Shown here: positions 57,849-64,000 of the stretch, piece after piece | Numbering within the stretch: the stretch's first letter is position 1 | Layout: every line of letters starts with the position of its first letter | Assembly (NCBI GenBank): GCA_039566865.1 | Contig: CM076958.1 | Span: 10,888,501-10,952,500, forward strand | Origin: Aurelia coerulea | Lineage: Eukaryota > Cnidaria > Scyphozoa > Semaeostomeae > Ulmaridae | Direction of reading: 5' to 3' | DNA: 64,000 bases | Notes under the pieces: model-generated | The model's database searches: none | What the model was told of the DNA's origin: nothing | The model's input: the letters and a program-made list of their open reading frames with translations, nothing else | Program-made: the position numbers and the translations under genes

Positions 57849-57945
57849 GAGCGGTGGTACCTCCCCGGACGGTCGGCCAAGCCTTTTAGGTAGCACATAT
57901 GGAATGGTAAGTTGGATCAAACGAACGCTTGGCCTTCCTACCACC
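57849..57945. ncRNA. Candidate structured RNA element, copy 2 (strand unknown)
   Basis: GAGC then GGTGGTA (57853-57859) pairs with TACCACC (57939-57945). The 11-nt bulge is CCTCCCCGGAC (57860-57870). GG (57871-57872) pairs with CC (57937-57938), then after a 2x2 internal loop GGCCAAGC (57875-57882) pairs perfectly with GCTTGGCC (57927-57934). The 44-nt inner region shares only GAT.AAAC(C/G)A with copy 1. It begins 27 bp after a family-A MITE. Confidence 0.45.
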
Positions 57946-57949
57946 TAGC

Positions 57950-59470
57950 AAGAAAACAAGCCCTGCATGCAAGATCGTAAGGTTTTTCACAGAAAAGGAG
58001 TGAGTAGCATGCCTGCAAATTTGCAGGAAAGCTCTTTATATTAAAAAAATTACATATATAAGAAGAACAGGTTTCAAGAGTACTTTATCTCTTTGAGACC
58101 ACTGATGGAAGCAGTCTACTGCTATTTCAAATAGCGTAAGGTGAGCATGAAGAGGAGGAGCTATGGTTTTCTTCCAGTAGTAAGGTCTAGCATGAATCAG
58201 TTACAAAGTTTGCCTGTATCACTTCCGAGCTCTATAAAACAATACGACAAATAGCAACAGTGCCTCAAAAAGCCCTGTTTACATGTACTGGATGGCAAGA
58301 CTGCTGAGTGATGATTACAAAACTTAAAGAGGTAGACTGTCAATTTACTGTCAGGCAAATGATGATAAACGATGTTTGGGAGGAAATCATTTCGAACCTG
58401 TAAGCATTGTATCTATATAGATATTTTGATGGAGCCTCAAGAGTCTGCATGAACAGACGAAACTAGTCGCGTGAAAATATATCATATTAGTGTTACATCT
58501 CAACGAGTTTGTTGTCATTTCTGTGTTTCGACTTATATCTTACAGTACCTGGATCGCTTCGTGTTTCGCTGTGCATGAAAGAAGTACACATAAACAGGAC
58601 TGGCAAAAGCTTCGATCAATGCTTGCGAATTTTTAAACTGAAAGAACGATGGACTCTATGCAACGTAGGATACTATCAATCATGTTTTTTCTCTATTTAT
58701 ATTTAAAAAATTTAAAAGAATCTGACGGTCCATAAACGAGTCTCGCGACCTCCGACGTCATTTTTGTTCGAAAACTGGGCTAATACCTTGATACCATTGG
58801 TATAAATTGCTGGCACCTTTTATGCCATTTCTTGACTGTATGAATCTGATAAGAGATTGCTTTAGCTTCTTGTTGTATCTCTCATTCATCCAATGAATTC
58901 CAAATTTTTCATTTCAAACAAACAGAGTGAATTTAGGTACTTCCATCATTAGTTAGTGCGACAAACTCGAATTCTTGCGACAGCATTTGTGCTCTTTGAA
59001 TGCAATGATAATATTGACTGGCAGTGTGATATAATGATCTCCTTTTATTGATGTGTTTGCGTTAAAATTTGATATTACTTGAAATCAATCATATTCCTCA
59101 AGAATATATCTTGAAAAAAGACAGTCTTTCTTAAACCCTGTCAGAACATTTAGACGAAACTTTCTCATTCAAAGAAGTCCCCTGGCAGACAAAGGCCCTC
59201 TCATTGTCAGTCAGTGCTCGTTTGTAGAGCTGTCGATCAAAGCCCCCAATGTGAATAGTCGCACGATTCGTATCAATTCAAGCCGTTTTTTGTACAGTAC
59301 ATTTTATCTTGAAAAGACTGTAAACAAATTTTCCAAAGCAATTACAGTTGATGGAATAGCAATTAGTACCAAAGAGAACGCTTGAAATACCCAATGCGTT
59401 TTCTCAATGGAATATCCAGTCGTGAAAGGGAAAATATGACTCGAACCAGTTTGTCGAAACTAGCAGGTAA
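57950..59470. other. No gene seen
   Basis: About 1.5 kb read on both strands without recognisable exons, TIRs or repeats. Confidence 0.4.
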
Positions 59471-59475
59471 TGACT

Positions 59476-59685
59476 TTACTCAACTTTGGCTTGCTTTGCT
59501 CGTGGCTCGCCTTCTTCTTGTTGTGGTTTCTGTTCTGCTTCTTCCTCGTCAAATCTCTTGTGCTCACCTTTCGCTTCATCTGTCTTGCCTCCATTCGCTT
59601 CTGATTTGGGTTTGTTTGATTCATTTCGTGTGCGCTTCTTTCCAAGATAACCCTTCCTTTGGCCTTTATCTACGAATCGATAATT
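59476..59685 (-). CDS. C-terminal exon of an unidentified protein, charged tail
   Basis: On the minus strand, 69 codons and a TAA stop (59478-59476) follow a TGTTAG acceptor. Residues begin NYRFVDKGQRKGYLGKKRTR, then NESNKPKSEANGGKTDEAKG, EHKRFDEEEAEQKPQQEEGE and PRAKQAKVE. The high K/E/Q/N content with no stops in this frame, against a low-quality opposite strand, makes a real coding tail likely. The pyrimidine tract is weak, so the exon could start a few codons later (TCGTAG at 59672-59677). A possible upstream exon is 60811-60748 (acceptor CTCTTCAG, donor GTAAGTG), which would join in phase 0 and encode a hydrophobic 21-residue segment. If so, this would be the cytoplasmic tail of a membrane protein. 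The family is not recognised. Confidence 0.5.
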   Translation of the reverse strand, partial: NYRFVDKGQRKGYLGKKRTRNESNKPKSEANGGKTDEAKGEHKRFDEEEAEQKPQQEEGEPRAKQAKVE

Positions 59686-59689
59686 CTAA

Positions 59690-60080
59690 CAGTTACCCGG
59701 TGTGCTATAAACTGAACAGTAAAAACCCGCATATAAGAACTTTGCTCGAAGAAGAACCAGCAGCCCCATTTCTTCAATATTCATTCCTTTATGTAAGAGC
59801 CTTGTCACCCTGGTTTTTCATAGGTTCTTATTTTGAATAACAAATTGATTTATGCAGTATTCGGCGGTGAAAATCCAAAGCATTAATTTGATTAACGTGT
59901 AAGATGAAAAAATAAATATGTTCATCAGTCATCTACAGGCCTGAACAAGTCTGATTCCACCACAATGCTGGTGTTAAAATCCTTTACCACAGTGCTTTGA
60001 TTTTAAACAAAGGTATTCTAAAGACAGAAAACAAAACAAATCATCGAAATAGACTGATTATATGCTGGTAGGTTCGTAGG
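59690..60080. other. Probable intron, nothing else seen
   Basis: No second feature supported. It would be intron sequence if the 59476-59685 exon has upstream partners. Confidence 0.35.
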
Positions 60081-60088
60081 TGATAGAC

Positions 60089-60302
60089 TAGACTTGCCCC
60101 AAGTCTATCTCTTCCGTCCGTCTACCGTTCCCTTTACGGTAGTTCCTGGATCCACCATTTCCTGGATCCGCCATTCTAACATTCCATCACTCGAGCTCTC
60201 TGGATGGAATGTTGGAATGGCGGATCCAGGAAATGGCAGATCCAGGATCTACCGCAAAGGGAACGGTAGACGGATGGAAAAGATAGACTTGGGGCAAGTC
60301 TA
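60089..60302. mobile_element. Foldback MITE with 9-bp TSD GTGATAGAC
   Basis: TAGACTTGCCCCAAGTCTAT at the left and its complement at the right; ~100-bp arms continue through GTCTACCGTTCCCTTT, CCTGGATC and GGATCCGCCATTC. The terminus itself (GACTTGCCCCAAGTC) is a small hairpin. Exact flanks GTGATAGAC at 60080-60088 and 60303-60311. Confidence 0.85.
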
Positions 60303-60314
60303 GTGATAGACTGA

Positions 60315-62950
60315 TGGACGCTACACAGTGGGGCATCATCATGACATAGACCAAAAATTCAATTTCCTTCAACTACTTCCAAACCTACCTATTTTGTTGG
60401 GGATCACGAAAGAGTAATGGTTGGGGATCACGAAACTTTTTAAAAATTCTTTCTATCCCTTTTCTGAAAGAATGTACGAGCCTTTAAGTACTAGACTTTT
60501 TCACAAACAGGAGCAAGACAATTCCAGTGCAGCTGATCACTGAAAATTAAGCTACCTTATCTGCCTTCTGTAGCTCCTTCAGTGGATGTTACAGGTTAAA
60601 CCTTAATATCAGTTTGATTTTTAGCCATTAGCGGACAATATTCATTACGTTGACAGCAAAAAAGACTATTTTTCGTATTTTTTGCTAATATTTTGATCGG
60701 TGTACCATTGACTGCGCTATTTAGGCCATTCTTAGCAACACACTTACCTTTCTAGTTGGATACAAAACGTGCAGACAAGAGCAGACAAACCACACTATGC
60801 TTAAATTGTACCTGAAGAGTCCATGATAACGTGGTTGAAAGGATTGTTTGCGGAAATTTGCGGGTTTGAAGGAAAATCTGTCACAATATCTCCGTTTTTT
60901 ATGAAATAATGGAAGTAAAAAAGAGCGAAGGCATCATTTTAGGACTCTATGCCTCTGAAATCTAATTCTAAGACAGCTGACCCAATAAATATTGATGTCA
61001 AATGTATTTTAAGTGTAAAAAAGAAAAGAAAACTGCAAAGTAAGGGGCCATGGGCAAACAAGGGAGCTATTGTGGGTCTACAGGGTACTGAGCAGAACAA
61101 ACCACAATATTTTTACAATTTAATCCTTAAAACGGTCAAGAATTACAAAGGGCTTTCATATTATCCATAGCAACAGAAAACGTCATGATGCACACAAATT
61201 CTTGGCAGTTATTATCTCTGGTTTCATTGTAAAACCCTCCAAAATAATCATAATCATCATCATCACAACTGTAAATTGAGTATAGAAAATAAACGAAATT
61301 AATTTGCATTTTTTCTAACCAACCAATTTATTTCAAACATATTATTACATAGTTACAGTAAGACCTTAAACATGAATTGTTAAGAATAAACAAAAAATTC
61401 TTCTTAAATAGTGAATGTCATGATGCCTTGTACAAATGCCCCACTGTGCGCTATAACCACGACTCATGGCCATACGCTTCCAGAAACGGACGTGGCCTTT
61501 AATCACCTGTTATTTTTTCTCAAAACCACCGACCCTAAAACGCCGCAAAAAGCGGTTTTCCTGAAGTGCTACACTGCAAAACAAGCTATCAGTACTTAGA
61601 TGAATGTTTCCTCAAGCTATTAAGGCAAAAAACTCCTCCCTATGAGTGATATTTTGTTTGTTTGGGGACGCAAAAGATCTCGTTACTTTGAGATTTGATC
61701 GTTGCAGCAGTTCACTGTTCAGTCGAACGCGTTGTTCGAACGCTTTTGTTTGCCTTTGGTGGGAAATTTTAATTGAAGAAGAATCAGCCAATCCTATCAA
61801 GTCTTGCATCCTGATTGGTCCAGGAGCAAATTTGTTCCTGGCGGGAACATTTTTGCCGTTCTGAGAAGAGTTTGGCCATAAGGCCCTCAGCTGGAGCGAC
61901 AACAACAACATAAATTCACTTCAAATAGATGAGCGTAAGTTGAGGGTCCTTGTGTAGTGAGGCTAAACCTACGACCTGATTTCCTGAATATCATCCATTA
62001 CATGCAAACCTAAACAGCTTGGTTTGAAAAATAAAGGTTCTTGTATGCCGGTTTTTACTACGTATAATTAATTTTAATAACGTCTTTCGACAAAAATGAA
62101 ATCTTAGTCTAACTAACCCTCGTAATCTGGAAAAATTTATAAGGATGACCTAAACAAAATTCACGAGTTAGATCGCCGCCTAGCTTCAACCAAATCAAAT
62201 GGTGTTAAAAAGAAATTTGCGTCAGCGTCTAGATGCAAGGTTCTGCCTATCTTTAGATGCCGCATGGTCAGTGGAAGGCTATGATTACTAAGACAGAATT
62301 GGATAAAAAAATATCGACTCTCTCATTTCACATTTCTAGACGAACTATCGCGATCGTTTCTTGTGCACGTTTCGTAACGCAGAACAAAGGTTTATTATTG
62401 CATAGGGAAATCCAATGATCGGACAAAGATTTTAGACTGATTACAAGTTCGTAGTTATCGCTATCGATAGACTGATAGACGCTCAAACTACGACTCATTG
62501 ACTTTCACATTGAAAATTAGGACTAAATTGTTTCCCTCGACTTCATGTTCGGATATGGACACCATAGCAACACTGTACGAACAGCTAAGTGGTCCAGGCA
62601 ATGGCGGATGGGCAGAAGTTGTCTGCTCAAGCCTCAGATGATAAAACGCCTCTAAATTCAAGTTTTCAGTGATTTTAGTCATGAACAAACGCCGCAAGTC
62701 TCAAGATGAACATTTTCTCAATCCAAGAATCCATAAACCTTTCACTGGCAACCAGGAGTTTCTCATTTTGAAGGCCACTTAGCTTCCACGAGCTTCACCA
62801 CAGCAATAAGATTTTCCAATTGCCGAAGGTTGCCATGACTACAACATAACGTCGTTCCAGAGCGAATAGAAAAATGTGTGCCCTTTCCATCTCAATTTGA
62901 TATGTGAACGTCCAGAAGCCCCAGTTTGAGCTAAAAGATGTTGTTAGGAC
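60315..62950. other. About 2.6 kb without a supported gene
   Basis: A possible small exon at 60748-60811 (minus) is described with the 59476-59685 entry. CCAAT-type boxes occur near 61788-61822 on both strands, which could mark a promoter, but no start exon was identified. Confidence 0.35.
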
Positions 62951-62954
62951 ACCA

Positions 62955-63112
62955 AGTGTGTGCCACCTTAACGTTATTTTGGTAGCGAGCCACCTTAATC
63001 AATTGTTTTTAGTGTTTTTGCCTATTTTTACTTGGTAGTGAGCCACCTTATCGCGGTTTTGCCATTTTGAAACTTTTGGTAGTGAGCCACCTTAAGTGCA
63101 GATCCACCTTAA
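62955..63112. repeat. GAGCCACCTTA repeat cluster
   Basis: Four to five copies of TGGTAG(T/C)GAGCCACCTTA or its shorter forms, 22 to 51 bp apart (near 62965, 62990, 63040, 63088, 63105). A small degenerate tandem repeat. Confidence 0.7.
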
Positions 63113-63114
63113 CC

Positions 63115-64000
63115 GTAAAGCCCTGAGAGGGAAAAACTTATGGGCAGGTTATCACTGGCTTTCGCTTTGTTCAGCCGTGGTCACATCCATCCAACATTTC
63201 TACTGCGCAGGCGAAGAGCTTAACAAAAGACCTGACAGCGGGGAGCCAGCAGAAACTGTCAAAAAATCAGGGGGTTCATCTTACAACATTCTTTTCGCAA
63301 ATCGAAATGGCCTTGTTGGTGAATCTTTGGGAGATCAGAGCAGAACTTCAACGATGTCACATACACAGAATGTGTAGCCTAATCAATTCATCATTATGAA
63401 AGTCACCTCCTGGCCTATTTTTCGTTTATTTTCACGCAAAGATCATGTTGAAGCGGAGGAATTGTGGAGCATTACACTACAAGCAGAAGCCGTTCAGATT
63501 TTAGGCCGAACACGAAACGCCAAAATTGTCAATGGTCAATATGGACAGCAGTGTCCTTTCCTAACGAGCCTAGCTTTGATTTGGGAAGTTTATGGCAGTA
63601 CATAAAGCATCTAGTAGGTGCTACATTGGTGGTGACAGCATTCAAACTGAGAGACCATGGATCAGACAAGACATGGAATTTAAATTGGAGTTGCAAATAA
63701 GTGAAGATTGGCAAGATTCTGTCATGTACGCCGTCGTGTCGTCTCGCTCTCGATAAAACTATCATTATGTGCTTTGCAAAGCATGAGCATTTAAAAAAGA
63801 CGTGATTACCAAAGATTGGAATTGCAAGTCTGTTTTGACAGACAGATTTGATTCGGGTTTGATTTTTGCAAAGAGAGAAGATTGAAATAATAAACACTGG
63901 CAAAGAATCTGCACATCACTACCCTTAGTACCTGAACCCAACCAAGCAAGGCCCATACAATATGAATGATTCAAAATCTGTTTCTCAAATAAAGAAGAGT
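63115..64000. other. No gene supported
   Basis: Open stretches of 69-124 codons overlap on both strands without recognisable domains or splice context. Confidence 0.35.

Noticed and set aside
59382..59840. 152-codon plus-strand open frame with a hydrophobic segment
   Set aside because: Its middle is the complement of the charged minus-strand exon 59476-59685, whose composition is far more protein-like; the plus frame is probably its shadow.

Overview
The window looks like eukaryotic, most likely metazoan DNA. There are no operons or bacterial-style coding density; split exons with GT..AG boundaries lie inside long introns, and there are several non-LTR retrotransposon fragments, many terminal-inverted-repeat (TIR) elements and four kinds of tandem satellite. 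The G-run inverted-repeat elements (CCCGGGGGGGGTACT type), the abundant CR1/L2-like LINEs and a gene for a motile-cilium protein together suggest a marine invertebrate, with an anthozoan cnidarian (coral or anemone) as my best guess. That assignment is an inference, not something the sequence proves.

Layout: 1-5.4 kb is a graveyard of LINE fragments and small TIR elements. 5.5-13.3 kb is one satellite block: a 62-bp family, a short ~44-bp transition family, then a ~71/59-bp family in which most monomers carry a near-perfect 12-bp-stem hairpin. This block is invaded by two miniature inverted-repeat elements (MITEs). 13.8-17.2 kb is a nearly complete but frameshifted LINE. 17.4-20 kb holds repeat remnants.

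The clearest gene is the 5' part of ODAD4/TTC25, an outer-dynein-arm docking TPR protein, on the minus strand. Exon 1 is at 30408-30277, exon 2 at 26907-26776 and exon 3 at 21514-21361. All three have clean splice sites and compatible phases, together giving 139 codons plus one base. Later exons were not found to the left and may lie beyond the window. Its introns are loaded with transposons, and exon 3 lies between two ~940-bp near-identical inverted copies of a hAT-like element. A second TPR-type first exon (44021-43815, minus) ends in the same phase and could belong to a neighbouring TPR gene or an alternative start. A charged C-terminal exon of an unrecognised minus-strand gene lies at 59685-59476.

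30.8-46.3 kb is dominated by foldback elements, several with clear target-site duplications of 6, 8 or 9 bp or TTAA. 49.7-55.8 kb is a second satellite block (~124-bp units, then ~174-bp units rich in ATC and TTG runs). The most interesting unexplained signal is a pair of ~96-bp segments (47522-47616 and 57849-57945). They share a 7-bp outer stem, a conserved 11-nt one-sided bulge and an inner stem whose sequence differs while pairing is kept, as expected for a structured RNA. No tRNA, rRNA or CRISPR array was recognised.
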